From: Schizophyllum amplum
Lineage: Eukaryota; Basidiomycota; Agaricomycetes; Agaricales; Schizophyllaceae
Direction: 5' to 3'
Assembly: GCA_007026445.1 (NCBI GenBank)
Contig: VDMD01000016.1
Location: 372,001-436,000, forward strand
DNA: 64,000 bases
Within the stretch, counting starts at the first letter, position 1. Each line of letters starts with the position of its first letter. The notes under the pieces were generated by a model that was not told the origin of the DNA, ran no database searches, and worked only from the letters and a program-made list of their open reading frames with translations. The position numbers were made by a program, and so were the translations under genes. This document shows positions 46,253-57,594 of this stretch, in pieces.

Positions 46253-47968
46253 TCAAAAACCACAAACAGCACAGCTACACTGCCTATCACTATGCTCAGC
46301 GTCCATTCGAACTGGGCGATACACGACCTCCCAAGCAGCAGCGACTGCTTCCCAGAACACACAGACCGGCCCTCCAGTATTCGGAGTACATTTGACATGA
46401 TCCAATCGCGGGAAGAGTCTTGAGATGAGAACGGCCGTGTCGGCTGGTGGACCTGTGTTGTCTCCGAGTGGGCGCTGCTGAGAGCTGTATAGCTGAAGAC
46501 ACCGGAGCGTGGGCTCGGGCTGCGGGTGCTCGTGATAACCGCGGTCCGCCGTCAACATCCTCCGAGGAGTGAGGGGGATGCAGAGCTCGATCAGCTTCGA
46601 GCAGTGCCACGCGAAGAAGCGAGGGCTCGGGTGGTGGCAGGCTCATCGACGTTGGCATCGTGCATGGTGAGGTTCGTGATCAACTTGAAGACCTCGAGAT
46701 CCGGCCACCATCTGGTGACGTGCTCGTACTGCCAGTCTTCCATGACCACGGCGCCCACGGCTCCGTTGAGGATCACTTCCGACAGATGAGGAAATCGAGA
46801 GAGCGGTATGAGGTGTTCGTATCGGAGGGGCGAGTTCATATCCCCCATTCCGCAGATGCATATGATGCGCAGAGCCTTTGGTTGCAGTGGTCGCCTATTG
46901 CTTGCATGATGCGCTCGATGGGGTGGGCTGCCATATTGGTGACGCGATAGAAATATATTTCCTCTAGTCCACGGACGCCCCATGACCGTACAAGAGCACC
47001 GGCGAAAGCTGCTGTAATACAGTGTAGGGTGATGTGACGGAGAGATCGGAAGCTAGGAGCGATGGGTATGTGCAGGACGTCATTCTCGTCGTTGGCTGCA
47101 GGTCGCTTGTTAAATCTGATGTGCACAGTTGAGAGACCGCGATGTTGCGAAAGGCATGCCATAACACGAGGATCGTACGTGAATGCTGCTTGAATTGTTG
47201 TCATACGTGGCCACTGGGAGATAGCCTCCAGCGTCGTTGATACAGATGCAGGACTGAGATAGACGGGGCTGCCGTAAATCGCAAGGTGGAGCTCTTGAAC
47301 ATCCGGGCAACGCTTTGCAAGGATGCGAGGGTCTCCTATCAAGCGTTCCCAATCACCAGGGAGCTTTAAGTGGGTGATGAGCGGCGAAAGCATGACCTTG
47401 ACCAGCTCAGGCGCGCGGTGTTCAATGGTGTCTTCCGAGAGACATAGTCGTCGCAGGTTAGGTAGAAGACATGAATGATGGTGGGCCAAGATTGTCGCCG
47501 CCGTCTCCGCTCTCAGGCGCGTCGTCGAATATACACTGCGCCGCGAGAAGAACCACCCAGAATCTGCTATGGATTGACCATGTAGGATCGCTTATATACA
47601 TGCGACCAGTCTGCTTGAGTCAGAGGACGTATGAATTTCTACAAAATTGACAGGTAAGCAATAGCAGAACAGGGATCGAGGCTACTAGTACGCACGAATG
47701 CCATTATTGGCAATTGAGGGAAAATCCTGGGCGCCCTGTTGCCCTGCCCTGCTTCTTCCGGCTCCTCAGTAATACACCAAGAGTCCGAAGGCAGGAGCAT
47801 CAAAAGAGGGAGGATGCCTGGACCTACGTCCATCCATAGCACAGGTGTCACGATGTCAAACCAATCTCTGGAGACTAGCGCGAGGCGGCAGAGATCATGT
47901 TGGGAGAGGTTTCCCCCAGAGCAAATAAGGTGTTGAATCTCTGGTAGTTGCAGCGGATGGCTCATCAT
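46253..47968 (-). CDS. F-box/LRR-like protein (F-box C), three frame breaks
   Basis: Start MMSHPLQLPEIQHLI at 47968, then DLCRLALVSRDWFDIVTPVL and LPLLMLLPSDSWCITEEP. An intron (about 47641-47696) joins to KFIRPLTQADWSHVYKRSY, the conserved family junction. The body is leucine-rich (LLPNLRRLCLSED, LVRSWGVRGLEEIYFYR); the C-terminal blocks are VTRWWPDLEVFKL and EPATTRAL, then KLIELCIPLTP. Frame changes at 47574-47575 (TT, one base missing; restores YMVKS), at 46877-46879 (TTT) and at about 46613-46620. All are one-base losses in or near short runs. Stop 46253-46255. Confidence 0.7.
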
Positions 47969-48419
47969 GCGTATGAAGAGCGAGGATCGTTAGACGTGGC
48001 GGTGGCGACTTCGACTGCATGGGATTGTGGTGGTCAGCTTTTTCGGACAGTGAGCACTGCCAGTGTTCACTGACACGCGTGAAGATATCCTGCCAAGGTA
48101 CCACAGAAGAGATGCAGACCAACACGAACAGCGACGGCGAATGGTGGTTTGGAACAAATTGGCGATGGCTCGCAGTTCGGAGCTGTGCCCGGTGTTCACG
48201 GGCCGTCAAAGAACAATGGCTGCGGTACTAAAAAGTAGTTCTGACCAGATGAGTGAGAATTTTGGAAGCCGCTATGACTGAGTAATGGCTGCGAGACTAC
48301 ACACTAGGCCCTACTTGAAGGCCCACTGGCTGTCGGCTGGAACACAAGTCATGACCGTACACCTCTCCCGGAGGCACAGTTGAGTCTAGTATCCTTTCTG
48401 TATACGATAGTATACAATG
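47969..48419. other. Intergenic between F-box D and F-box C
   Basis: About 450 bp; promoter side of F-box C (minus) and 3' side of F-box D (minus). Nothing recognised. Confidence 0.4.
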
Positions 48420-49961
48420 TTAAGGGGCGTGAATCAACTGGTGGACACTCGCCCACGTCCCATTCCACTCATCGTCGATGTATTCTGAAGGGGAAGCACC
48501 GTAGAAGGCAACGGTACTGAGATTAGGGAAGAGGTTCCGGAGGAATCTGACCGTATCCTCTGCAGAGACGCAGATTGGGGAGTCTCCGACGTCCAAACGA
48601 GTCAACGGATGGTCGCGCCGCCGTGCGTCGAATGCGAGGGCAGGAACCTCGGTCACTGTCAGGGGCAGGGAGAGCACCTTCAGTCTTGGGCAATATTGCG
48701 TGAATGTGTTGAGCGACTTGAGCGTGGCCGGCGTTTGTTCGCCTTCCCAATCGTGTTCGTCGTTGATGGACTCCGTGTTAACTGAGAACTCCTCCAGCTC
48801 CGGCCACCACGACGCGATCTCGGCGTACTCCGTCGCTTCTACACGGACTTGCGTCAGACGCGTGAAGCTCGCCAGCGGCAGCAGGTCGTCCACGGTGAGC
48901 GAGAAATCGGGTAGGTCGGAGTGTCCGCGGATGTCTACTTTCCGCAAGGTGATGGGTGCGCAATGGTCGTGTATGCATTGCAACAGACATCGAAGCTCCC
49001 GCATGGTTGGCGGCGCAGGCAAACACGAGACGTGAACTGCGCGTAGCTTTCGCATGCTCCACGAACTCACGATGGCTGCAGTATCCCCTAAAGATAAGCC
49101 GCCAAGTGATAGACACTGCAGAGACCTGAATCCGGACGAACACACGACAGGTGACGGGTATTGGATGTCTTGTTGTGGCATGTGGATGAAGAACACGGAT
49201 ACTTCAGCAAGTAAAGAGCACCGCGCGAGCTGGCACAACAGCTGAGGGTCGTAGAAGACGTACAGGACAACCTTCGTCAAATGCGACCAGGTGGCAAGTG
49301 CCGCGCGCAGCCGTAGATGATGTCCAGGTTCGGGAACGGTCATGGTGTGGAGATGCAGGTCCGAGATGTTCGGATAGTCCTGGGCGAAGGAGACCATATC
49401 CTTGAAAAGTTGCATGTACGATTGCGGAAGATGAAGGACCGTCAGTGCAGGAGAGCAAATGATATCGAACAACGGGGCAGACCCCACCCAACCGTTTGAG
49501 CATTGGAATTCCAACGTGCGCAGATTGGGAAGCAGTGTGGATGAGGGCGGGCATTGGGCAATGAAGGCGCTGGCGGATTTCAACAGATGAGTCCAGCGGA
49601 AATCGTCTAGGTAGAGCCGCTTGACGAGACGGCCTCGCGCATAGACAGGGTCCCAGTCTGCCTGTGTAACAAGGCGCCGGAAAGCCTACAACGACCTGAG
49701 CGATAATTGGAAAAAAGCATTGAAAGCACGCACAAAGTCACATCCCTGATCATCCTACGCCGGACGTGCTCGCATTTGCCAGGCGTCCTCCGGCATGAGC
49801 CTCAGCAAGGGGGCGATACCGCGCAATTCTGCCCATAGTACTGGCGTTGCCGCGTGTCGCCATGATTTTGAAGTAAGCGCCAGCTGATATAGGTCGCGCC
49901 GTTGCAAGCTATCGTCTTTGCAGATTATAACTTGAAGATCGAAGATAAGCACGCCCTCCAT
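48420..49961 (-). CDS. F-box/LRR-like protein (F-box D), intact second exon
   Basis: Start MEGVLIFDLQVIICKDDSLQ at 49961 (longer in-frame start at 50069 possible), then RRDLYQLALTSKSWRHAATP and LLRLMPEDAW. An intron of about 70 bp (near 49687-49763, exact ends uncertain) precedes AFRRLVTQADWDPVYARGRL. A single open second exon of nearly 400 codons holds degenerate leucine-rich repeats, then YAEIASWWPELEEFSVN and TPATLKSLNTFTQYCPRL, LTRLDVGDSPICV and FLRNLFPNLSTV. Stop 48420-48422. The least damaged of the five family members here, so the best template for the group. Confidence 0.8.
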
Positions 49962-50226
49962 CGTACTTGGTGGAAATGACCGCGAAGTCGTGTCGTTCGT
50001 CTCTCTATTCCGGCTGCTCTTTCCAGCTGTGTGGGGAGGGAGCCAAGGTACAGATGAGTGTGCTTGCACGGCTTTGGCTGACTGTTGGAAGCAAGTCCCG
50101 ATGAGGCAATTCTTTTGTCCTCCAAGCGAGTCCGAACTGGGTTATGTATTCCATTGTCGTTCAGATCTGCCTGCTCACGCGCTCACGCCTTCCTGCCTCC
50201 GTCTCCTCGTCTCTGTGGTGTCCATC

Positions 50227-51241
50227 ATGTCACTTGCCCAGCTCACTGTCGACGCCGACGACAAGCCTGCCCATCTGCCTACCGCAGGCGCCATCATCGA
50301 AACCTGCGCCGCCTAATACAGCAACGCAAGCGCGAACAACCCCACTGCTAACCTACGCGGTATGTCTCTAGTCGACGACACCGGCACTGCATACGCCTGG
50401 TAAAGTTTGGAAGATCCATCAGCATGGCCGAGGCTCGCACCCAGGAGTCAGGACTACGTCGCCCGCACCATCAACGTTACCGCCGCCGCCGCCACTGCCG
50501 CCCGCGTCCGCGTCCCCAAGGTGTACATCGCTTTCTTCGACACGGACGAGTGGGGGTATATTGTCATGGAGATCACCACCGGGGCCGTGTGCAGCAAGGC
50601 CGATGCCCCGCGGTGGCGAACTTCTCACCACTGTTCGAAGCCCCGGCATATAGCCTGGCCCCATCGGCGGCATTCCTTCTTTAACGACCGCCAATCCTCG
50701 GTGGATTATCCTTCTGTCCCACTGCTCCAAGAGCATATCAATGCTGTGAGTGATTCCACCTTCATCCCGCTCCCCATCACGTCGTTTCCTTCCCTTACAC
50801 GTCTACACATCCGCTCACGGTCTTGCATGGTTTGCTCTCTTTTGACACAGATTCTGGGTCTTTGGGGTAGTGAGGAGCGTGTCGACTTTGCCCAGGAAGT
50901 TGACTCTGCCTCTGCTTGTCCGACATGAACCGGTCTAAGTTCATCAGGGAGGCCAACGGCACCATTGTCGCTCTCGACTTTGGCGAAGCATGCTTCCTGC
51001 CACCCGTTTCTTTCTTCGACCTCGCGCTGGGCAACACGGACAGCTTCACCAGTTTTTTCCGCGGCCGGATCCCACGTCAGCCATCGGTGCAGCTGAACGG
51101 TTTGTTGGTCGCGCAGGGTGCCCTAGTTCAAGGTGGGAACAACGAGATCGGTGAGCATGCTTTCCCTCTCCCTCTATCTTTGCTGGGAGTCTGGCAATGC
51201 AATGTGCGTTGCGCGCAGGCCTACCGGACGAGCTCAAGTAG
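50227..51241 (+). pseudogene. Broken APH/protein-kinase-like phosphotransferase gene
   Basis: Start-like MSLAQLTVDADDKPAHLPTA at 50227. Successive frames then give NTATQARTTPLLTYA, LVKFGRSISMAEARTQ, DYVARTINV, VPKVYIAFFDTDEWGYIVME (phosphotransferase hinge), VPLLQEHIN, SDMNRSKFI (catalytic-loop equivalent) and VALDFGEACFLPPVSFFDLA (metal-binding DFG equivalent), ending GLPDELK after an intron, stop 51239-51241. At least five frame changes are needed, including an apparent 7-bp insertion near 50447 and shifts near 50318, 50605, 50660-50690 and 50905. The pattern is that of the fungal APH-like family common in Agaricomycetes. With this many lesions, including one that is not a single base, a true relic is likelier here than elsewhere in the window. 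Confidence 0.6.
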
Positions 51242-51607
51242 ATGAAGCGTGCAAATTGCCCTCCTCCGTCCTGTTGTAGTGTTTATCACTAATTGTTACA
51301 TGTACCTCCCTCTCTCGTAAGTATTTGGAATCAATTTTCTCAGCCTTGGCCAACGTTGTCCCAGGAATATGATAGTATACAGTGCGCCCCATCGTCTATA
51401 TCCAGCGAAGTATCGTTCTAGGGGTATGACTTACTACGTGTATCGTGGTCAGCTTTTGAGGCTCTTCCATGTATCAACAAAGAGCACGCAGATTGCGTGC
51501 AATGGACGCAGTCGTATAACGTCGTCAACGCTCATGAGTGGATCCCCTACGTCGCGCTAGCACTGTGGCCGCTAGCAGAGCCGCTATAGCTGTACTCGCC
51601 CACGGAA
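51242..51607. other. Convergent intergenic, no gene recognised
   Basis: About 365 bp between the 3' ends of the APH-like relic (+) and the APP1-like gene (-). Nothing recognised. Confidence 0.4.
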
Positions 51608-53147
51608 TCACGCTTTGCGCCCATTCCAGTTTCGAGTGTGATCGGGGTTCCTCAGTAGGTTCTGCCACCCATACTCGATGTGCTGTGGGACGGACTTGTT
51701 CACGCACTCGCCGTTCGCGATGTCGAGGCCCATGATATCGTCTGGTATTCTGTAGAAGAAGTAGGTGCTTTTGTCGAGGCCGGCGAAGCGCTCGTGTCGT
51801 ACGGGAGGAAGTCCGCGCCATCTGTCGCGGATACGTTGCGGATGAGAATGCACTGAGTGGAGACTTCGAGTCAGGCAAGCGTCAAGGGTGGAAGGACGCG
51901 CACTCGCCTGCACGTTTCCGTACTCTTTTGCTAGCTGCGGATAGTCACGCAACACATCGGCGTTGGCTGTGTCGCCCATGAGCACAAACTTCCGCTGCCT
52001 GAACGTCTCGAGTGCACGCCTGAGCGCCACCGCCCGCACACGGAAAGTCTGGTCAAACGTCGTGAAGTTGTACGGGCGCGTGTCGAGACTGCCGAGCGGG
52101 TAACTGCCGAAGACGAATTCCACATACATACGCGTCGCGGGCTCGGGCGTCGTTGTCAGGTAGTGGAAGTGTGCGCTCGGGATGGTCTGGCGCCAATGGG
52201 AGAACACTGAGGGCATGTTTGACCATGGCGTGAACGGGTGCACGAAGGAGTTGTCGAGCAGTCCTGCGGAGGGCACAAAGATGCGTGTCTCGCGAAGGAC
52301 ATCGTCCACATCGGCGAGAAAGGTGATACCTTCGCGCGGAACCAGAAATATGGAAGTATTTACCCACTGGCTGCGAGTCAGATATAGTTAGTATGCAAGA
52401 AACCACATACATTCGCCGGCGTCAGTGCGTACTTCAAGCCGCTGAACGCGGTCGCCCAGATCCCCGGATGTCATCGCGTAGATTCACAAAGTCGTTGAAC
52501 TCGCCGCGGACGTCTGTCGGAAATGGAAGCGATACATTGACCACAGGACTGTCGTTGCCGGTCGCGTTGTAAACCGTCATCGTAATGGGGAGCCCAGCTA
52601 CAGGAAGCGAGTAGATTGCAGACGTCAAGTTCCGCGCCTGTTCTTGCTGGGAAGGGTGCAGCGCCGACAAGACCTTGCCTCGCAGGAACCCGCTTGCCAA
52701 GCGGTCCAGCCTAGAGCTGTTGTCCAGTGGCTGACGATACGCCTGCCCGTGGAAGAGCACGTTCCAACCATCGTCCGTGAGATTCGCGTATCCTCTGTAA
52801 CTGTGTCAGCAATATCACTGATTTTGTTGGTGCATCACTTACGGGACGTTCAGTATACGCACGGGAAGCTGCGCGATCTGCGCACTGCTGAGCCCCGCCT
52901 GCTCCCTGATGTTTTCCAGCGATGGGATGTCTAGCCCGGGAAGGATCCCCATAGCGGCCTCTACGACAGACGCATGTGCACTTGCAAATGCAGACGGAAG
53001 GTCGGAGAGGATTGTGTTGCTTGTGAGTTTACTGGCAATTGATGGCTCAATTCCTCCTTTGCTGGCGGGCGTCGTACTGGACGATAGCTCGCCCGCAACT
53101 AGCTGGAGGGCGAGAAGGGTGGCTAGCGTTCTTGAAGCAGAAAACAT
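51608..53147 (-). CDS. Secreted APP1-like phosphatidate phosphatase domain protein
   Basis: HAD-type phosphatidate phosphatase catalytic domain (App1 family). ATG 53147 starts a signal peptide (MFSASRTLATLLALQLVAG). In order: LPVRILNVP, YRGYANLTDDGWNVLFHGQA, N-glycosylation sites, then the DxDx motif in GITFLADVDDVLRET (near 52290-52325), HFHYLTTTPEPATR and KFVLMGDTANADVLRDYP (HAD motifs), CILIRNVSATDGADFLPYD and STYFFYRIPDDIMGLDI; stop 51608-51610. The signal peptide suggests an extracellular or secretory role, unlike yeast App1. Frame changes at 52462-52465 (CCCC, one base missing) and near 51784-51790 (one base missing). The intron at about 51847-51905 appears to use a GC donor (see findings). 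Confidence 0.8.
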
Positions 53148-53986
53148 GACAAAGGGAGCATAGTGCACAAAATGTGAGAGTGCCCATAAGTACTAGCACG
53201 ACGACCTGAGGGTATGACGCGTCCGTTACGGCCGGGTCCACACGAGGACGGTGTCGAAGTCTCTTGCAAGCTTGTGATTCCGTCTTGGTGTGTGCCCCCA
53301 CTGTGACAGTGTAGATACAGCACGTAGTCCGGGATGCATCTGCGGAGTATGCAGAAGGGGAATGTGAGAATGGGCGTTGATGAACGCCGGACGAGGGCCG
53401 CTTGCGGCAGGCCTGGCTGTACCAGATGGCGGCGCCAGTCTTCTGGTGTCGGCTGAGACTTCGGTTAGCGGATGTCAGCAGAAATATACTGGTAACGCAC
53501 CCTTAGATACCGCTCAGTCGGTGCGTTCTACCTGACTTGCCTGGTGGCCGCCGACGCCTATAGCTCGCGCAGCCTCGTCAACGTCCATACACAGCGTCTG
53601 TTCATCGTCAAGGCATGATAGAAGAGTACGTGTTGCACAATGCGGCTACTGAGTGAATGATCTTAAAGGCCAGGACCAGACCAGGACGATGGATGTGAAC
53701 ACAATGGGCACATTGCTTGGTCGTGATTGCTACGAGTCCTAATGCGGATCAGACTTGATTAGGAAGGCTTTGTTTTTGCCTCCGAGCACTTCAACTAAAT
53801 TTGAATCAAAATACTGCACACAGTTTGGCACTGCTTGGAAATACCCCAACACTGGCTCTACAACCAGAGTTTTACACCCGATGAAGATAGATGACTATGG
53901 TACAACAAGCCTTTACAGGCTGTACATTACAACAAGTAAGCAGCGTCGTCCGCCGACGACTGAATGATAAGGGAAAAGCAGCTATA
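53148..53986. other. Intergenic, no gene recognised
   Basis: About 840 bp between the start of APP1-like (-) and the stop of the MFS transporter (-). No coding signal or repeats recognised. Confidence 0.4.
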
Positions 53987-55910
53987 TCATGCCATGTTTT
54001 CCTTGCGCACCTCGCCGGGCTTCTCCGACATATCGTGCTCGTGCACGTTGTCGAGCAGCGTTGGCCGCCAGGTCGCTGAGCGCCATGGCTTTACGTTCTC
54101 GCGGTACAGCTGGTCGACCTCCTCGAGCGTGAGGCCCTTGACCTCAGGGATGCATAGCCAGACATAGCAGAATCTGTGGGACGGTTAGTTTCCAGGTCAG
54201 AGCGCCTTGGCTGTGAAAGAGACGTACCCGAAGACAAGCATGCCGAAGAAGACAAGCATGATGAGGGGACCAATGTCGTCCGCGATGCGCGGTGAGAAGA
54301 AGCTGAGCAGGAAGTTCCACAACCAATCTAGCAGAAGAGGTCAGCCTCCGCCCAACTAACCAGCACGCACAACACTTACTGGTCGCACTACCCAGCGCAA
54401 TAGCTTTCGGCCGCACACGCAGCGGGAACGACTCGCCAAGGTACACCCACGGGACCGGGCCCCAGAAGATGGAGAAGCCCAGTACATGGAGGACAGCCAT
54501 GGCGATCATGACCTCTCCGCCCTGCTTCTGCGACGTCGTAAGCTGGTCAACAGGCACGTCCGCGCCTGCAGCGACGTAGTGACCGACGAGGCCGGCGATG
54601 AGCGCGGCAATAGCTTCCCAGACGGCGCCGACGAGCAGGGAACGGCGGCGACCCCAGCGTTCGATGAGGATGAGGGCGGGGATGGTGCCGGCAACGGAGA
54701 CGCCGCCGAGGATGCACTGGATAACGTAGGGCGAGAGCTCGGTGCCCGCGGACTCGAAGAACGTGTCGCCGTAGTAGTCTGTGTGGCGCATGAGCGTGAG
54801 ATACGATGGGAGTAGGATAGAGTACGCACAGTAGAAGTTCTGGCCGTTGAGCTGCTGGATGAACTGGAGCATCATGCCGTTGATCGTGCGCTTCCAAAGG
54901 GCGTTGCGCGTGAGAAGCACTCGGCCCATGTCGCCTTGCCGCCATCGTTCTCCGCGTGGATACTGAACTCGAGCTCCTCCATGTAGTCGAGCACTAGAGG
55001 ATCGTCCTCTGTCGTCGAGTTCATCTGCGCGACAATGCGCCGTGCCTCGTCAGAGCGACCAGTACCGATGAGGTGCCGTGGGCTGGAGACACGATTGGTA
55101 TGATGAGGTAGAAGTATGCCACAGGACGCACCTCTCAGGGAGGAAGAACATGCCGGAAATGAGGATGAGACCCCATAGCATCTGAAGACCGACAGGAATA
55201 CGCCAGCTCGCGCTGTTGGGGATCGCATGCGTCCCGAGGTCGATAATATAGCTGATGAAGATACTGGAAAGGAAGGTCAGAATCGCACGGCGCACGGAAG
55301 AACAGATTATCGTACCCCATGATGACCTGCAGCTGGTACATGACCAGGAGCACCCCACGCATCGCCTTCGGCGCCGTCTCGCCGTTGTACAGCGGCACAA
55401 TGGCGGACATGGCGCCAACGCCGAGGCCAGCAATGAAGCGGCCGGCGCTTATCTGCGCGATGGATGTGCTCGTGCCAGTTTGAATGGCAGTGCCGATGGT
55501 AAAAATCGTAGACCAGATGAGGATGGAGTGCTTGCGACCGAAACGATCCGCGGTGAACGCCTGACCGAGTGCGCCAAAGAAAGTCCTGTTGCTAGCATGA
55601 GCGATGCGAAAGAAAATATCATGTAAAATAATTACCCGGCTGAGAGGAGGGAGGTGATGATACTCTGGCGCTCGCTGGAAAGCACGTATGTGCCGTCTGC
55701 CTGGAGTTCACCGAAGCGCTCGATGAAGTCGGGCATGATGAGGCATCCTGAAATGACACCGATGTCATAGCCAAACAAAAATCCGCCTAGAAGACATGGT
55801 CAATGAGCAAAACTCTGCAAGATGAGCGAACGGCCTGCGGCGTGCGCACCAAAGGCGACGAAGATGCCCAGAAGGATGGCCTTCCGGTTGGTGGGGAAGT
55901 CGACTGCCAT
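53987..55910 (-). CDS. MFS sugar transporter
   Basis: Twelve-helix proton-coupled sugar permease of the plasma membrane. ATG 55910 (MAVDFPTNRKAILLGIFVAF), stop 53987-53989. Motifs in order: FLFGYDIGVISGCLIMPDF, DRFGRK loop, AGRFIAGLGVGAMSAIVPLY with ETAPKAMRG, PESPRHLIGTGRSDEARR, LQFIQQLNGQNFY, ESAGTELSPYVIQCILGGVS, ERWGRRRSLLVGA, GPVPWVYLGESFPLRVRPKA, and the C-terminal PEVKGLTLEEVDQLYRENVK. At least seven short introns; one inside the QNFY/YYGDTFF region (about 54780-54829) is also open in frame and would be missed by simple ORF reading. One frame break near 54911 between ATWAECFS and RNALWKRTING. Related to fungal hexose and pentose carriers; substrate not deducible. Confidence 0.9.
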
Positions 55911-56535
55911 CGCGGCGCTCTGGAGTGGGCGAAGAGGCGGAGACGCTGTATGCAGATTTTCCCCAGGTCTTTATAGCGGGGTGCCCACGGGACTGATCGT
56001 AGCACCCCGCGGGGTCGATTCCACATGCGCGGGGTGGGTGGGGCGGGCCGGAGGGTGTGAAGCACATGCAGAAATCAAGGAACGACCAACAGAGTGAGAT
56101 GAGAGTGGAGCAGGGATGGCCTGCGGCTGCCGACGGATGAAGTTTAGTTCAAGAAGAGCAAAGAAGAGCCTGCGGGTACGGAAGACCGCCTGCCGCTTCT
56201 CGGTGACTACAAGTTCTAGAGATGCAATGGGCATGATCTGTGGTTGAATATGAATCCTTCTATGTTCTTGCGAAGCGGCGGTCCAGCTGCAATAGGAATC
56301 CGCGCGACGATGACGGAGGCTGAAAAGCAACCGTGGGAATAGCAATCACGGACTTCCCGCGGACGGAGCCGGTGCGTGACGTCAGGCACAGTCTGCTTTT
56401 GTTCCCTTTTAGCATGTTGACGTCACCTGAGCCATCCTCGCCCCTCCGGCGGTTTATTCCGACTTTCGCTGCTTCTCTCTTTTCTTTCGCCATCAGCACA
56501 TGTCCCGGAACGAGACATAGCGCACACACAAGGGA
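55911..56535. other. Divergent promoter region, MFS / membrane-anchored unknown
   Basis: About 625 bp between two divergent genes. Minus-frame ORFs here are 5' extensions or shadows of the MFS gene. No gene recognised. Confidence 0.4.
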
Positions 56536-57594
56536 ATGGGCGCTTATTCCGTGAACAAGGTGCTCGTCCTTCTCATGCTTACGCCCCTCCTTTATTGTTT
56601 CTGCGCACTCCTCCGCCACGTCGCCTCCTTCTTTGGACACACAATCAATGTTCGCCGTATCGGCTTCCTATCTGCCTCCGATATCACATACAGCCGTGGA
56701 AAGGACGTGCACTATCGCATCGGACACATCAAGTTCACCCCGCACATCCCACATCGATTGCATCTCTATTGGGGCATCTTCGTCCTCGAGGACTACGAGG
56801 GGAAGGACGAGCTGTGCCACGTCTCCCTCGCCAGGCTGGTAACGACTCTCTGGTTCCTCCCCGCATTCTTTGGACCGACTCCGAACACGCTCGCCTCGGT
56901 CGAGCTCGACGACTTTCGCGTCCGTGTCTACTCGTCATCGCGCACGCCGACCTGGCTCGCCCGCTTGCGCTACAACGTCGTAGCGACTGTCCTCCGCGGA
57001 GAGCATATACGGGTTGATAATCTGAAGACGCACACAAAGCTGTCTACGCCCACAAAAGAGCACGATCATGAGTTCGGGTACGAGTTCCGCGCGCCGACTG
57101 TAGCGCAGCTGGGCCGCCTCGAGACGCGGACGTCGTTCATGGCGAGAGGGTGGCACATGAAGAACTGGCAGGACCGTCTGTATCAGTTCGGCGCCGTCGA
57201 CATGCTCATGAGGAAGGGTTTGGACGCCGAGTGGAGCTCGCTAGTCCTCGTGGCGAGTGATTGCCAGTATCTGAACACCGTGAACGCCGCACGTTCGCGG
57301 AGTTGGAGGTGCGTGATCTTGCTCTCGCGCTCTTGGCCTTCCCTCAAAGACATTGCCAGGTCGCTGTTACGATTGACGATCATGTTGCCGGTGCAGCTTT
57401 ACGATTCGCCGATGTCGGTGCTGGACTTGTCGATAACACGCATGGACATTCTATTCGACCACTTCCGTATACGCGACGCAGAGGTCCTTCATCAGGTTGA
57501 CGGTTTGGCAAAGAGCATCAGTCCGGATGACTTGGGACTCGGTTATTACGCATGGGACTCTGCAGCGCGCATCTTCATGAGCTATTGTTCTTGA
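56536..57594 (+). CDS. Membrane-anchored protein of unknown function
   Basis: Intronless frame of 352 codons. ATG 56536 starts a hydrophobic anchor (VLVLLMLTPLLYCFCALL), then beta-rich sequence such as INVRRIGFLSASDITYSRG, HYRIGHIKFTPHIPH, LASVELDDFRVRVYSSSRTP and VVATVLRGEHIRVDNLKTHT. An N-terminal anchor followed by alternating amphipathic strands recalls the start of bridge-like lipid-transfer proteins (Fmp27/Csf1 type), but the length is far too short for those, so this is only a suggestion. After about 57260 a second frame (RTFAELEVRDLALALLAFPQ) also looks plausible, so a shift there cannot be excluded. Confidence 0.6.
   Translation: MGAYSVNKVLVLLMLTPLLYCFCALLRHVASFFGHTINVRRIGFLSASDITYSRGKDVHYRIGHIKFTPHIPHRLHLYWGIFVLEDYEGKDELCHVSLARLVTTLWFLPAFFGPTPNTLASVELDDFRVRVYSSSRTPTWLARLRYNVVATVLRGEHIRVDNLKTHTKLSTPTKEHDHEFGYEFRAPTVAQLGRLETRTSFMARGWHMKNWQDRLYQFGAVDMLMRKGLDAEWSSLVLVASDCQYLNTVNAARSRSWRCVILLSRSWPSLKDIARSLLRLTIMLPVQLYDSPMSVLDLSITRMDILFDHFRIRDAEVLHQVDGLAKSISPDDLGLGYYAWDSAARIFMSYCS

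Noticed and set aside
54780..54830. Extra 17-residue insert in the MFS transporter
   Set aside because: Open in frame but has GTGCGT and CACAG ends, and the family has FYYYYG-type sequence here; it is an intron.
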